From NCBI RefSeq assembly GCF_007713685.1, contig NZ_VMRJ01000001.1, positions 124,001 through 188,000 of the forward strand: a DNA stretch of 64,000 nucleotides, written 5' to 3'. Below, in pieces: positions 1 to 9,248 of this stretch. Every line of letters starts with the position of its first letter. Position 1 is the stretch's first letter. The position numbers were made by a program, and so were the translations under genes. The notes under the pieces are model-generated. The model made no database searches. It saw only the letters and a program-made list of their open reading frames with translations, and was not told the origin of the DNA. The stretch comes from Hymenobacter setariae. GTDB taxonomy: Bacteria; Bacteroidota; Bacteroidia; Cytophagales; Hymenobacteraceae.

Positions 1-516
1 CTAGGCCTCTTGCGCCAGCAGGCGGCCGTGAGCCAGCAGCAAACCAAGGTGGAGAGCCTGCGCCGCCTGCCCGATGTGCGCCTAGGGTACTTCAACCAGA
101 GCATCAACCGCGAAGGCAGTTTTAGCGTGGTGCAGGCTGGGCTGGCGGTGCCGCTGCTGGGCGGCGTGCAAAAAGCGCGGGTGGCCGCCGCCCGCCTCGG
201 CCAGCAGGTAGCCGACCAGCAGCTCACCTACGCCCAAAGCCAGCTCACGACGCAGCTCGCTACCCTGCGCCAGCAGCTGGCCCGCGCCCGCGCCTCGCTC
301 GACTACTACGAGCGGGCGGCGCTGCCCCAGGCTAAGCTCATTCTTGACACCGCTGAGAAAAGCTTCCGGGCCGGTGATATCGAGTATGTAGAATACGTGG
401 TGAACACCCAGCCCGCTTGGCAAATCCAAGAAAGCTACCTCGACCAAGTACGGCAGTACGACGACCTAGTAGTGGGTTTGCTAGCTCTCACTGGCGTAGA
501 CCCGGCTGCTAAGTAA
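1..516 (+). CDS. TolC-like outer-membrane efflux component, C-terminal part (5' truncated by window)
   Basis: The reading frame is open from base 1, so the start lies outside the window. The visible ~170 residues are rich in Gln, Ala and Leu heptads (periplasmic alpha-hairpin barrel) and contain a short beta-type stretch (VVQAGLAVPLLGG), as in TolC/CusC proteins. It would form the outer-membrane channel of a tripartite RND pump. The adaptor gene follows after 48 bp, so the two are probably co-transcribed. In Bacteroidota a TolC domain is often fused to the C-terminus of the CusA/CzcA pump itself; this fragment could be such a fusion tail rather than a separate gene, and the window does not settle it. 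The family call is fairly sure, the substrate (probably a heavy metal) is inferred. Confidence 0.75.
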   Translation, partial: LGLLRQQAAVSQQQTKVESLRRLPDVRLGYFNQSINREGSFSVVQAGLAVPLLGGVQKARVAAARLGQQVADQQLTYAQSQLTTQLATLRQQLARARASLDYYERAALPQAKLILDTAEKSFRAGDIEYVEYVVNTQPAWQIQESYLDQVRQYDDLVVGLLALTGVDPAAK

Positions 517-564
517 AGCTTTTGGTAAGGCTGCGCATGCGCTTGATTATAAATAGAATATTTG

Positions 565-1770
565 ATGAAAAACATGTTGAAGCCGCTGGCCCTAGTCGTA
601 AGTATTAGCGCGCTAGCTGCGTGCGGCTCGAAGCCCGATACTGCGGCTAAGGGCGGCAAGCCAGCTGGCCAAGCGAGCAAGTCTACCGCCCCAGCCGCCC
701 CCGCTAATCCCGACCAAGTTGCCGTCAGTGCCGCCCAGATGCGGGCGGCGGGCATCGAGCTAGGTAGCTTCGAGCGCCAGAATATGACGACTGAGGTGCA
801 GGCCAACGGCTCGGTGGAAGTGCCGCCCCAAAACCGAGTTTCCATCACGGCCATCCAGGGCGGCTACGTGCAAACGGTGGCCGTGCTGCCCGGCGAGCAC
901 GTGGCGGCCGGCGCTACGGTAGCTACCTTGCGCTCGCCCGAGTATCTCACCATGCAGCAACAGTACTTGCAGAGCAAGGCCAAGGTGCGCTTCCTGACCG
1001 AGGACCTAGAGCGCCAGCGCATCCTTGATGTGGAGGACGTGGGCGCCAAGCGCAAGCTCCAGCAGGCGCGCGCCGACTTCGCTACCGAGCAGGCCACGCT
1101 GCGCGCTACAGCCGCCCAGCTGCGACTGCTCGGCATCTCGGTAGCGCGCCTCGATGCCACTGGGCAGCTTCAGAATAGCGTGCCCCTTACCACGCCTATT
1201 TCCGGCTACGTGAAGGCGGTGAACATCAACCCCGGTCAGTACGTGAACCCCCAGGATGTACTGGTAGAAGTGCTCAACCGCGACGACCTGCACCTCGAGC
1301 TGAAGGTGTTCGAGAAAGACGTAGCCCAAGTGAAACTTGGCCAGAAAATTCTGTTTCGGGTGCAGAATGTAGACCGCGGCGAAGAGCTTACGGCCCGCGT
1401 GTTTTTGGTCGGCAAAGCCTTTGACGACAATGCGCGCACTGTGCGCGTGCACGCCCACCTAGAGCCCGAGCGCCGCGACCTGCTGCCCGGCCAGTTTGTG
1501 GCGGCCCGCATCCAAACGGCCGGCGCCCGCGTGCGTACCCTGCCCGAAAGCGCCCTCATCCAAGCTGGCGACCTTAGCTATGTTTTCCGGCGTGTAGGGC
1601 AGGACTCGGGGCGCACGGCCTTTCGGCGCGTGAGGGTGCGCGCTGGCCAGCCTCAGCACGGCGACGTAGCCGTGACCGTGCTCGACCCGTTGCCCGATAC
1701 CACCCAACTGGTGCGCCGGGGTGCGTATTTTCTCGACGCCGAGCTGCGCAAGGGGGCTGATGATGAGTAG
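565..1770 (+). CDS. RND efflux periplasmic adaptor (CusB/CzcB-like membrane fusion lipoprotein)
   Basis: Protein of 401 aa. A lipoprotein signal peptide with lipobox LAAC at about residues 17-20 should anchor it in the inner membrane facing the periplasm. A Lys/Pro/Ala linker follows, then the barrel-sandwich half (GGYVQTVAVLPGEHVAAGATVATL), a helical hairpin rich in Arg/Gln, the second barrel-sandwich half (TPISGYVKAVNINPGQYV) and a beta-barrel. This is the standard HlyD/CusB order. It bridges the RND pump and the TolC channel encoded just upstream. A TTG lies one codon upstream, but the ATG at 565 gives a normal lipoprotein leader. No His- or Met-rich N-terminal metal site is obvious, so the substrate is left open. 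Confidence 0.85.
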   Translation: MKNMLKPLALVVSISALAACGSKPDTAAKGGKPAGQASKSTAPAAPANPDQVAVSAAQMRAAGIELGSFERQNMTTEVQANGSVEVPPQNRVSITAIQGGYVQTVAVLPGEHVAAGATVATLRSPEYLTMQQQYLQSKAKVRFLTEDLERQRILDVEDVGAKRKLQQARADFATEQATLRATAAQLRLLGISVARLDATGQLQNSVPLTTPISGYVKAVNINPGQYVNPQDVLVEVLNRDDLHLELKVFEKDVAQVKLGQKILFRVQNVDRGEELTARVFLVGKAFDDNARTVRVHAHLEPERRDLLPGQFVAARIQTAGARVRTLPESALIQAGDLSYVFRRVGQDSGRTAFRRVRVRAGQPQHGDVAVTVLDPLPDTTQLVRRGAYFLDAELRKGADDE

Positions 1771-1862
1771 GTCAGTCGCATGGCCTTTGTAGTCCGAGCT
1801 ACTGTTCGCCATCAACTATTCTGCGCTCGCCGTAGTTAGCGGCTAAACCCTTGCTGCCTGCC

Positions 1863-3320
1863 ATGCCCATTCGCCATTACCCCACGCTGCACGCCTACGT
1901 CGAGGCCAACCGCCGCACCCGCGCCGAATACGACGATGAAGTGCTGCCGCTGCTAGAGGGCGCCCTGCCGCCCGACCTAGTAGGCACGCTGCTGCGTAAT
2001 GGCAACGGCCACTTCGAGCAGCACGGCGTGCCGTACGAGCACCTATTCGATGGCGACGGCATGGTGGCGCGCTTTCGCTTCGATGGGCGGGGCGTGACGT
2101 ACCGCAACCGCTATGTGCGCACCCAGGAGTATGTGGCTGAAGAGAAAGCCGGGCGCATGCTCTACCGCAGCTTTGGCACCAACCTACCCGGCGGCCTGCG
2201 CGCCAATTTTGGCAAAACGCAGTTTAAGAACACCGCGAATACCAGCCTCGTCGAGCATGGTGGCCACCTGCTGGCGCTGTGGGAAGGCGGCCTGCCGCAC
2301 CGCCTCGACCCTGACACGCTGGCCACCCATGGGCGCTTTGACTACGACGGAGCGCTGCGCAACCCGTTTTCGTGGCTCGACCGGCGCATCACGCCCGAAC
2401 TACCTTTTTCGGCTCACCCTAAAGTGCACCCCACCACCGGCGTGCTGCATAATTTTGGCACCGTAGCAGGCTCTCAGCACCGCTTGGCGCTCTACGAGGT
2501 GAGCCCCGCAGGCGAGGCCCGGCTGGCTCACGCGTTGCCCATGCCAGCCGCCACCTTTGCCCACGACTTTGTGCTGACCCAGAGCGGGCACCGTATTTTC
2601 TTCCTCACACCGGTAGCGTTTGATGTGGTGCGGGCGCTGGCGGGCATTACTTCGCCGGCCGCCTCCATCAAAGTAGACCCTAGGCAGGCCACCCAGATAG
2701 TGGTAGTGGGGCCTACCGGCGAGGTGCAGCGCCTCGAAACCGAGTTTGGTTTCCCGTTTCACTTCGTGAATGGCTACCAGGATGCCGATGGCACACTCGT
2801 GGCCGACGCCCTGCTGATGAATACCTATCCCGATTCGCTCAGCATCAAGGCCTACTTAGCTGGCAACCTGCCCGACGACGAGCCCTTGGCCAAGTTCGTA
2901 CGCTTCCGCCTCAACCTAGGGGCCGGCACCGTAACGCGGCAGCAGCTGTCAGACTATGAGGGCGAACTGCCCGAGGTAAACCCCCAGTGCGTAGGGCAGC
3001 CTTACCGCTACACCTGGGCTATTGGCCGGCCGCCTAGCCACCCGCTGCCCTTGCTCGACCACCTCATCAAGCTTGATGTGCAAACCGGCGCGGCGTGCCA
3101 TGCTTATGAACCCGCCACGCTAGTGAGCGAGCCCGTTGTCATTCCGCGCGAAGGAGCTACGGCCGAAGATGACGGCTACTTGATATACCTGCGCTTCGAC
3201 GCTACCACCACTACCACCGACCTCATAGTGGCCGACGCAACCGACCTGCACCTACTAGCCCGCCTGCGGCTGCCGCACAACATTCCGCTGGGCTTTCATG
3301 GCCTGTGGCAGCCAGCCTAG
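1863..3320 (+). CDS. carotenoid oxygenase family protein (RPE65/CCD type)
   Basis: Protein of 485 aa from the ATG; a TTG 12 bp upstream is in frame but gives an unlikely leader. Carotenoid cleavage oxygenases bind Fe(II) with four histidines on a seven-bladed propeller. All four appear in the expected contexts: H185 (SAHPK), H234 (FAHDF), H300 (FHFVNGY) and H479 (GFHGLW) near the C-terminus. The enzyme would cleave a double bond in a carotenoid or apocarotenoid (or a stilbene-like aromatic) with O2. There is no signal peptide. Pigmented Hymenobacter make carotenoids, so a substrate is plausibly present. It stands alone: the neighbours are an efflux adaptor and an EamA protein. The exact substrate and cleavage site cannot be read from the sequence. 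Confidence 0.9.
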   Translation: MPIRHYPTLHAYVEANRRTRAEYDDEVLPLLEGALPPDLVGTLLRNGNGHFEQHGVPYEHLFDGDGMVARFRFDGRGVTYRNRYVRTQEYVAEEKAGRMLYRSFGTNLPGGLRANFGKTQFKNTANTSLVEHGGHLLALWEGGLPHRLDPDTLATHGRFDYDGALRNPFSWLDRRITPELPFSAHPKVHPTTGVLHNFGTVAGSQHRLALYEVSPAGEARLAHALPMPAATFAHDFVLTQSGHRIFFLTPVAFDVVRALAGITSPAASIKVDPRQATQIVVVGPTGEVQRLETEFGFPFHFVNGYQDADGTLVADALLMNTYPDSLSIKAYLAGNLPDDEPLAKFVRFRLNLGAGTVTRQQLSDYEGELPEVNPQCVGQPYRYTWAIGRPPSHPLPLLDHLIKLDVQTGAACHAYEPATLVSEPVVIPREGATAEDDGYLIYLRFDATTTTTDLIVADATDLHLLARLRLPHNIPLGFHGLWQPA

Positions 3321-3331
3321 GTAAGCGCAAC

Positions 3332-3745
3332 TCAAAGAATGAGAACCAAGGTGCCTCCAATGATGAGCACCGCACCTAGCGCAGCCTTTAGCGTCAGGGT
3401 TTCGCCCAGAAACACCACTGATAGCACAATGGCAATGGCCACGCTGAGCTTATCGACCGGTGCCACCTGCGACACTTTGCCTAGCTGCAAGGCTTTGAAA
3501 TAGAATATCCACGATAAGCCCGTGGCCATCCCCGATAGTCCTAGAAAGAGCCAAGTGCGCGGGCTCAGTTGAAATATGTCGGCCGGATTGTCTTTGGCTA
3601 GCACAATGCCCCAGGCCACCAGCAGAATAACCACCGTGCGAATGGCCGTGGCCAAGTCGGAGTTGACGCCTTTGATGCCGACTTTGGCCAGCACAGCCGT
3701 GAGTGCCGCAAACACGGCTGAAAGCAACGCGTACCACCACCACAT
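3332..3745 (-). CDS. EamA-type small membrane transporter (half-size)
   Basis: Protein of 137 aa with four to five hydrophobic segments and a typical EamA/DMT ending (FLGETLTLKAALGAVLIIGG). It starts MWWWYALLSAVFAALTAV. Full-length EamA permeases have two such repeats (about 300 aa). This protein has one, so it presumably works as a dimer like other half-size drug/metabolite transporters. The substrate is unknown. The start is the ATG next to the AT-rich intergenic stretch 3746-3785. The stop lies only 11 bp from the 3' end of the convergent carotenoid oxygenase gene, leaving no room for a separate terminator. Confidence 0.85.
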   Translation of the reverse strand: MWWWYALLSAVFAALTAVLAKVGIKGVNSDLATAIRTVVILLVAWGIVLAKDNPADIFQLSPRTWLFLGLSGMATGLSWIFYFKALQLGKVSQVAPVDKLSVAIAIVLSVVFLGETLTLKAALGAVLIIGGTLVLIL

Positions 3746-3785
3746 AAATTGTTAATTATTAGTGGTTAATTGTTTAATGATTCAG
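3746..3785. repeat. AT-rich intergenic repeat motif (TTAATTGTTAA type)
   Basis: This stretch is a run of overlapping TTAATTGTT/TTAGTGGTTAATTG-like words, very AT-rich against the GC-rich background. Related words recur at 39830-39898, 40930-40954 and 42530-42620, always between genes. Function unknown; possibly a remnant of a small repeat family or a protein-binding region. Confidence 0.4.
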
Positions 3786-3821
3786 GTGTGCAGACATAAG
3801 AAGTCGGAAAAAGACTGTTTG

Positions 3822-3915
3822 GTCATGCAGAGCGTAGCGAAGCATCTCGCGTGGCGCAGTGATTTCTCACGCCAACAACGAAGCGAGCGAGATGCTTCGC
3901 TACGCTCTGCATGAC
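3822..3915. repeat. dispersed inverted repeat (hairpin element), copy 1
   Basis: Perfect 29-bp arms at 3822-3850 and 3887-3915 flank a 36-nt loop. The arm begins GTCATGCAGAGCGTAGCGAA. The outer GTCATGC and inner GAAGCATCT words match the copies at 45343, 47700 and 49871, while the centre differs and is compensated in the other arm. It lies just downstream of the CLC gene (minus strand) and upstream of the EamA gene, so it would form a very stable 3' mRNA hairpin. No U tract follows, so it is not a classical intrinsic terminator. Confidence 0.85.
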
Positions 3916-3958
3916 AAATGCTGTTTTCAACTTCTTAAAAACCAGTTTCAATACTAAC

Positions 3959-5281
3959 TTACAGCTCGCCGAGCTTGCGGCCGTGCTGCCGACCTAGGAG
4001 CGGGTGCTTAACCTGCCCAATTACCTGCGAGCTATAAATGCCCCGGTGCCCCGAGAACAGGTAAGCCACCACGCACGCTAGCCCTAGGTACACGCCCGCG
4101 TGGCTACCAAACAGCTCTAGGCCCATGAGCAAGCAAGCTAGGGGTGTGTTGGCCGCGCCCGCAAAAACTCCTACAAAACCCATCCCCGCTAGCAGGGCCA
4201 CCGGCAGCGGCAGCACTCCCGCCAGCGCCGAGCCGAGCGTAGCTCCAATAAAGAAAAGCGGTGTGACTTCGCCGCCCTTATAGCCCGCACCGAGCGTCAG
4301 GGCCGTCAGAAGAAGCTTCCAGGCAAAGTCCTGGCCGCCCAGCTGGTGCTGAAAGGCCTCCACGATAACGGGCACCCCTAGGCCAGCGTATCGCGTGCCC
4401 ACTGCCCATAGTAGCAGCGCCACTACCACGCCACCCACCACCGGCCGCAGCGGCGCATAGCGCAGCCGCCCAAATAGCCGCGAGAGTGCGTGCGTGAGCG
4501 TGGCAAACGCTCGTGCTGCTAGCCCAAATAGTGCCCCTGCCAGCAGCGTGGCGGCCAGTCCAGTCGCCGTCAGCGGCAGCGCTGCCAATTCTGGATACGC
4601 GGTGTGGCCCACTCCCCAGGCTCGCGTCACGACATCGGCTACCACAGCAGCCAGGAAGCTCGGCAGGATAGCCTCGTAGCGCACCCCGCCCAGTAAGAAT
4701 ACTTCCAACCCGAATACGGCCCCCGCCAACGGTGTACCAAACACCGAAGCAAAGCCCGCACTCATGCCCGCAATGAGCAGCAGGCGGCGGTCGCGCCGCA
4801 AGCGCAGCCCGGCCGGCAGCCAGTGCCCTAGCTGGTCGGCCAGGGCCCCGCCCATCTGCACAGCCGTGCCTTCACGGCCCGCCGACCCACCAAATAAGTG
4901 CGTGAGCAGGGTGCCCCCTAGCACCAGTGGCACTAGCCGCAGCGGAATGCGGTCGCTCGGCGCATGTATTTCATCCAGAATTAAGTTGTTACCCTTCACT
5001 ACGCGGTTGCCGAAGCGCTGGTAGGCTAGGCCCACCGCTAGGCCCCCTAGGGGCAGCAGCGCCAGTGCCCAGGGGTGCGCCTCGCGCCAAGCTGTGACCC
5101 ACTCCAGCGTCACCAAAAAGCCCGCCGACGCTGTGCCAGCCAGCAAGCCTACTAGCCCGGCCAGCACCAGCCAGCGCCCCACAAACCGCACCGTGGGTGC
5201 TATAGTCAAGGCTCGCCCCGCAGCCAGCAGCCGGGGTGCAGATAAAAAGTTAGGAAGAACAGCCACACCGCGAAGTAACAA
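3959..5281 (-). CDS. CLC-family anion transporter, probable fluoride/proton antiporter subtype
   Basis: Protein of 440 aa with about ten to twelve hydrophobic helices and a CLC core. The canonical chloride-coordinating GSGIP is replaced by GNNLI (KGNNLILDEIH), and the gating-glutamate motif reads GREGT rather than GKEGP. The C-terminal helix keeps GIYSSQ, the position of the conserved anion-binding tyrosine. As I recall the family, this combination marks the CLC-F branch, which exports fluoride in exchange for protons, rather than chloride CLCs. There is no cytoplasmic CBS domain. The start is uncertain: TTG at 5281, or GTG at 5266 giving 435 aa. I saw no convincing fluoride riboswitch in the short upstream gap. 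The family is sure, the fluoride role probable. Confidence 0.85.
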   Translation of the reverse strand: MLLRGVAVLPNFLSAPRLLAAGRALTIAPTVRFVGRWLVLAGLVGLLAGTASAGFLVTLEWVTAWREAHPWALALLPLGGLAVGLAYQRFGNRVVKGNNLILDEIHAPSDRIPLRLVPLVLGGTLLTHLFGGSAGREGTAVQMGGALADQLGHWLPAGLRLRRDRRLLLIAGMSAGFASVFGTPLAGAVFGLEVFLLGGVRYEAILPSFLAAVVADVVTRAWGVGHTAYPELAALPLTATGLAATLLAGALFGLAARAFATLTHALSRLFGRLRYAPLRPVVGGVVVALLLWAVGTRYAGLGVPVIVEAFQHQLGGQDFAWKLLLTALTLGAGYKGGEVTPLFFIGATLGSALAGVLPLPVALLAGMGFVGVFAGAANTPLACLLMGLELFGSHAGVYLGLACVVAYLFSGHRGIYSSQVIGQVKHPLLGRQHGRKLGEL

Positions 5282-5350
5282 GCCAAGCGGCGGCCCAACG
5301 CCTAGGCAACCGGCCAGCGCCCCCTAGGCACCAAGGCTAGCGCACCCAAA

Positions 5351-5386
5351 ACAAAAAGCCCCCGCTGAAACAGCGGGGGCTTTTCG
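5351..5386 (-). terminator. rho-independent terminator after the T9SS type-A cargo gene
   Basis: GC-rich stem AAAAGCCCCCGCTG / CAGCGGGGGCTTTT with a 3-nt AAA loop, A/T tracts on both sides. It lies 60 bp beyond the stop of the minus-strand cargo gene (5449-6510) and separates it from the downstream CLC gene. Confidence 0.85.
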
Positions 5387-5448
5387 CTACCCTAGGCTTG
5401 GCTGCCAGGGCAGCCAGGTTCTCTCCAGGTCCTAGTGTAAGTCGGCGA

Positions 5449-6510
5449 CTAGCGCCCACTGCTTTTAATAAACCGCGCGCTCTGGCCCGTGGCCGCATCG
5501 CGGAGAAAATACATTCCACTGGGCAGGTTGCTTACATCGAGCTGCTGCCGCTGGCTGGCGCTGATATCGGCCACCTGCACCTGCTGGCCTTGCTGGTCGA
5601 ATACTGACAAATGAGTGCCGGCCCGACCAGTCACATTCACGACGCTAGTGGCCAGGGTGGGGTAAGCCGAGAGGCTAGCAACCAGCCCAGCATCTACCGT
5701 AACTACGGGGCTAAAGGTCTCGGCGCCCGTGGCATCTACTTGGCGCAGGCGGTAGTAGTGCAGGCCAGTCGCGTGGGCATCTACAAACTGGTATTTGCGT
5801 GCTTGGGTGCTGGTGCCCGCGCTCTTTACTTGGCCCAGTGAGCTGTAATTGCTGCTGGGGCTTTCGGCCCGTTGTACTTCAAAGTAGTCGGTGTTTTGCT
5901 CCGAAGCCGTTTCCCATTTCAGAGCTACGCCTGTAGTAGTAGTTTGTCCCTGAAAGGTAGTGAGCTGCACGGGTAGGGGGCTTACCGTACCATACACGGC
6001 GTAGACATCCACGTTTGAGCTCACGTTGAGCAAGGCCCCTACGCGCAGCTCCAACTGGTCGAAGGGCTGGGTGGCCGTAAAGCTTATTTTATTGCTTGCG
6101 TCATTCCCGGGGAGGAGGTTCACATTAACAGAATTATCGGTCAGCGATACCTCCTGCTGCATTTGCGTAGGAACTTTGCTGGTATAGGTGCGAATAACCA
6201 TGCGCCCAAGCACCGAGGCATCAAGCACGCCTGAGGCTGGCTTTACATAAAGCATGGCCTGCTGGCCGGGCTGGATAGCAGCTGGGAAGGTTACTCGCAG
6301 TGCCGCTCCGCCTATAAGGGTAGGTTTGAGCGTAGCTGCAGTGGCCAGCGACTCATCTACTGCTTGGTCTGGATTAACAGTGTTGAAAGTAGGAGAATCG
6401 GAGTAGGAGCGGGCCTGAACCTGGTTTTGCGCTGCACAGGGCAAGGCCGCGAAACCGGCTAGCAAAAGACCAAGAAAAGAAGAACGAAGGCGGAGAGTAA
6501 AATTGAACAT
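5449..6510 (-). CDS. secreted T9SS cargo protein with type A C-terminal sorting domain
   Basis: Protein of 353 aa. It starts with a Sec signal peptide (MFNFTLRLRSSFLGLLLAGF, cleavage near CAAQ). The middle is Thr/Ser/Gln-rich beta-type sequence of unknown function (residues ~30-190). From ~190 comes PVQLTTFQGQTTTTGVALKW, the usual linker before Por sorting domains. The last ~75 residues (SAYPTLATSVVNVTG...DVSNLPSGMYFLRD) are a type A sorting domain, recognised by the type IX secretion system and removed at the cell surface. An in-frame TTG lies four codons upstream; the ATG at 6510 fits the signal peptide. A TATCCTTG -10-like box ends only 9 nt before this ATG. What the mature protein does is unknown. 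Confidence 0.88.
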   Translation of the reverse strand: MFNFTLRLRSSFLGLLLAGFAALPCAAQNQVQARSYSDSPTFNTVNPDQAVDESLATAATLKPTLIGGAALRVTFPAAIQPGQQAMLYVKPASGVLDASVLGRMVIRTYTSKVPTQMQQEVSLTDNSVNVNLLPGNDASNKISFTATQPFDQLELRVGALLNVSSNVDVYAVYGTVSPLPVQLTTFQGQTTTTGVALKWETASEQNTDYFEVQRAESPSSNYSSLGQVKSAGTSTQARKYQFVDAHATGLHYYRLRQVDATGAETFSPVVTVDAGLVASLSAYPTLATSVVNVTGRAGTHLSVFDQQGQQVQVADISASQRQQLDVSNLPSGMYFLRDAATGQSARFIKSSGR

Positions 6511-6519
6511 AAAGAAGGA

Positions 6520-6550
6520 CAAGGATAGAGTACGTGCCCTCCTTTACAAA
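6520..6550 (-). promoter_or_regulatory. Bacteroidota-type promoter for the T9SS cargo gene
   Basis: Read on the minus strand: TTTG at 6550-6547, a 19-bp spacer, then TATCCTTG at 6527-6520, one mismatch from TAnnTTTG. The ATG is at 6510, so a start about 6 nt after the box would leave a leader of only a few nucleotides. Confidence 0.55.
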
Positions 6551-6755
6551 CCCGTTGCCAAACTCGTTTTTATACTTATTGTGCTACTTCGTATCGGCAA
6601 GTTTTCATAAACATCAGCTTTATCGCACTAATATGAAAATTGAAATCTCAAAATGGGAAAAATAGTACTCCCAAAATAGTATGGCAGTCACGTCTTTTCG
6701 GCTAATGACAGCAAGTACTTGCTTAACGGCTCCTTTTTCTATGCCAATAATAGCC

Positions 6756-9092
6756 CTAGGTTCGGGCAGTTGGCGTAAAGCGACGCAGCCGCAATGAATT
6801 GGTGAGTACCGATACTGAGCTTAGCGCCATGGCCCCAGCTGCTAGCATAGGCGAAAGCAACCAGCCTGTAGCTGGATACAGTAAACCTGCCGCAATAGGT
6901 ATTCCAATAGTGTTGTATATGAAGGCAAAAAATAGATTTTGCCGGATGGTGCGCATGGTGGCACGCGACAGTTCAATGGCCGTAGCTACCCCCTGCAAGT
7001 CGGGGCGCATAAGCGTGATGCCCGCTGCCTCAAGTGCTACATCAGTGCCGGTGCCCATAGCCATACCAACATCGGCCCGGGCTAGCGCGGGAGCATCATT
7101 GATGCCATCGCCAACCATTGCTACCGTGCGCCTTTCGGCTTGAATTTCTTGCACTTTTTCGGCTTTATTTTGTGGCAATACTTCCGCGAAATAGCGCGTG
7201 ATACCGGCTTGTGCGGCGATGGCAGCGGCAGTCTGCGCGTTATCGCCCGTTAGCATTATTACGTCAATGCCTTGTTTCTGTAGCGCACGAACGGCGTTCA
7301 GCGAAGTTGGACGTATCTCATCGGCTAGACCCAGTACGCCTGCCACCTGGCCATCAACCGCTGCGTAGAGTACCGTTCTGGCCTGAGCTAGTAAGCCTGC
7401 GGCGGCTTGCTGGGCATCGGGCGATAGGGCAATGCCAGCTTCGCGCAGGAGGCGCTCGTTGCCTAGCAGCACCGCGTGGCCAGCTACGGTAGCTGCCGCG
7501 CCCTGGCCCGCTATGGCCCGAAAGCCAGTGGCTGCAAGCAGGGGCGCCTGCTGGCTGTCGGCATAGCGCACCACGGCGGCGGCCAATGGGTGCTCGCTTT
7601 GGCGCTCTAGGGCCGCTAGTAGAGGCAGAAGGGCGGCGGCCTCATAGCCAGGCAGGGCCACTAGGTCAGTGAGGGCGGGCTCACCGCGGGTAAGGGTGCC
7701 GGTTTTGTCCAGTAGAACAGTATCTACGCGGTAGGCTTTTTCTAGCGCTTCTGCGTTGCGAATTAGAATGCCATAATCGGCCCCCTTGCCGGTGCCTACC
7801 ATAATGGCCGTTGGTGTAGCCAGGCCCAAAGCGCAGGGGCAGGCAATAATCAGCACTGATACAAAGGCCGTAAGGGCTAGCGGCAGCCGCGTATCGGTAG
7901 GAGCTAGCGCTAGCCATAGTCCTAGGGTGAGTAGCGCTACCCCCAGCACCACCGGCACAAACACGCCACTCACGCGGTCGGCCAATCGCTGAATGGGCGC
8001 CCGGCTACCTTGGGCGTCGCTCACGAGCTGCACTATTTGAGCCAGCATAGTATCGCGGCCCACTTTCGTAACCCGGAAGCGAAAAGCGCCAGTCTTGTTA
8101 ATAGTAGCGCCATATACGGCATCGCCCGGGTTCTTCTCGACCGGCAGGCTCTCGCCGGTGAGCATGCTCTCATCGAGGGTTGAAGAGCCAGTAGTGAGCT
8201 GACCATCGGTGGCCACTTTTTCGCCGGGGCGTACAGCTACTAGGTCGCCAGGGCGCAGGTCAGCCACGGGCACGTCTTCCTCGAGGCCGTCGGGGCGCAC
8301 TAGGCGAGCGGTTTTAGCTTGCAGGCCCAGCAATGCTTGCAAGGCAGCAGAAGTTTGTTGTTTAGCGCGGGCTTCCAGCACCTTACCTAAAAGAATGAGC
8401 GCAATGATCGTAGCCGTAGTGTCGTAGTAAACGGCCGGCGCTAGGCCGTGGCGCCGAAAAAACTGTGGCGCCACCGTAGCTACTAAGCTAAATAAGAATG
8501 CAGCACCCGTACCCAGCGCAATCAGGGTATCCATGCTGGCCGTGCGGTGGCGCAGGCCATTCCAAGCCGCTACATAAAACTCGCGCCCGCTGTACAGCAG
8601 CACTGGCAGCGTGAGCAGCAGCAGCCCATAATTGAGGGCTGGCTCGGGCACGCGGTGCATCAAAGCTGGCCATAGCATGAGCATGCTCAGCGGCATGATG
8701 AGGGCCGCCAGCCCAGCCGCTACCCAGAACCGGTGGCACAACTGCTGATACGCCAATAGTTTGCGGGCCGCTAGCTCTTCATCGCTAACGTCGACTCCAG
8801 CAATATTCGCTGTGGCGGGCGCCGCCGTGGGCTCGGCTACGTGGTAGCCCGCCGCCTCCACGGCAGCCTTAAGGCCAGCGCGGTCGGTGGCAGTGGGCGA
8901 GAAGGCCACCGTGGCTTTTTCGGTGGCCAAGTTCACTTGGGCGCTCTGCACACCGGGCGTGCGCTTCAGGGCGCGCTCCACAAAGTTGGCGCAGGAGGCG
9001 CAGGTCATGCCCTCGATGGCGAGGGTAGCAGTTTCGACCGGGCCGGGCGTGGGCTCGGCTGCGGCCGGTAGGGTAGGTGAAAGGGGTTGCAT
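6756..9092 (-). CDS. copA: heavy-metal P1B-type ATPase, probable Cu(I) exporter CopA
   Basis: Protein of 778 aa. One N-terminal metal-binding domain has GMTCASC. Eight transmembrane helices follow, with the ion-path CPC motif ([14 protein letters not shown]), the phosphorylation site DKTGTLT, the HMA SEHPLA motif, and the hinge [11 protein letters not shown] with a GMTCASC domain predicts Cu(I) (or Ag(I)) export from cytoplasm to periplasm. The frame stays open for ~390 bp upstream, but that stretch overlaps the divergent LysR gene and is not conserved-looking; the ATG at 9092 directly precedes the metal-binding domain. A divergent LysR regulator and the RND adaptor upstream in the window fit a metal-handling neighbourhood, though co-regulation is only inferred. 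Confidence 0.93.
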   Translation of the reverse strand: MQPLSPTLPAAAEPTPGPVETATLAIEGMTCASCANFVERALKRTPGVQSAQVNLATEKATVAFSPTATDRAGLKAAVEAAGYHVAEPTAAPATANIAGVDVSDEELAARKLLAYQQLCHRFWVAAGLAALIMPLSMLMLWPALMHRVPEPALNYGLLLLTLPVLLYSGREFYVAAWNGLRHRTASMDTLIALGTGAAFLFSLVATVAPQFFRRHGLAPAVYYDTTATIIALILLGKVLEARAKQQTSAALQALLGLQAKTARLVRPDGLEEDVPVADLRPGDLVAVRPGEKVATDGQLTTGSSTLDESMLTGESLPVEKNPGDAVYGATINKTGAFRFRVTKVGRDTMLAQIVQLVSDAQGSRAPIQRLADRVSGVFVPVVLGVALLTLGLWLALAPTDTRLPLALTAFVSVLIIACPCALGLATPTAIMVGTGKGADYGILIRNAEALEKAYRVDTVLLDKTGTLTRGEPALTDLVALPGYEAAALLPLLAALERQSEHPLAAAVVRYADSQQAPLLAATGFRAIAGQGAAATVAGHAVLLGNERLLREAGIALSPDAQQAAAGLLAQARTVLYAAVDGQVAGVLGLADEIRPTSLNAVRALQKQGIDVIMLTGDNAQTAAAIAAQAGITRYFAEVLPQNKAEKVQEIQAERRTVAMVGDGINDAPALARADVGMAMGTGTDVALEAAGITLMRPDLQGVATAIELSRATMRTIRQNLFFAFIYNTIGIPIAAGLLYPATGWLLSPMLAAGAMALSSVSVLTNSLRLRRFTPTART

Positions 9093-9248
9093 GGCAAAAG
9101 GCCGCGTAAGCGCGGCGGTAGGTAGAGCAGGATTTAGCGCCCGCGTCGCTTCGAGTATACAACAGCAAAAGTGGCGGAATAGGCCCCCTAGGCGGGTACA
9201 TAATTGCGAAGCCAAGGCCACAACATTTCGGTCCCGTTCTTTGCGGGC

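Noticed and set aside
5282..5340. Fluoride riboswitch upstream of the CLC gene
   Set aside because: The conserved GGCGAUGG...CUGAU pattern is not present on the minus strand of the gap.
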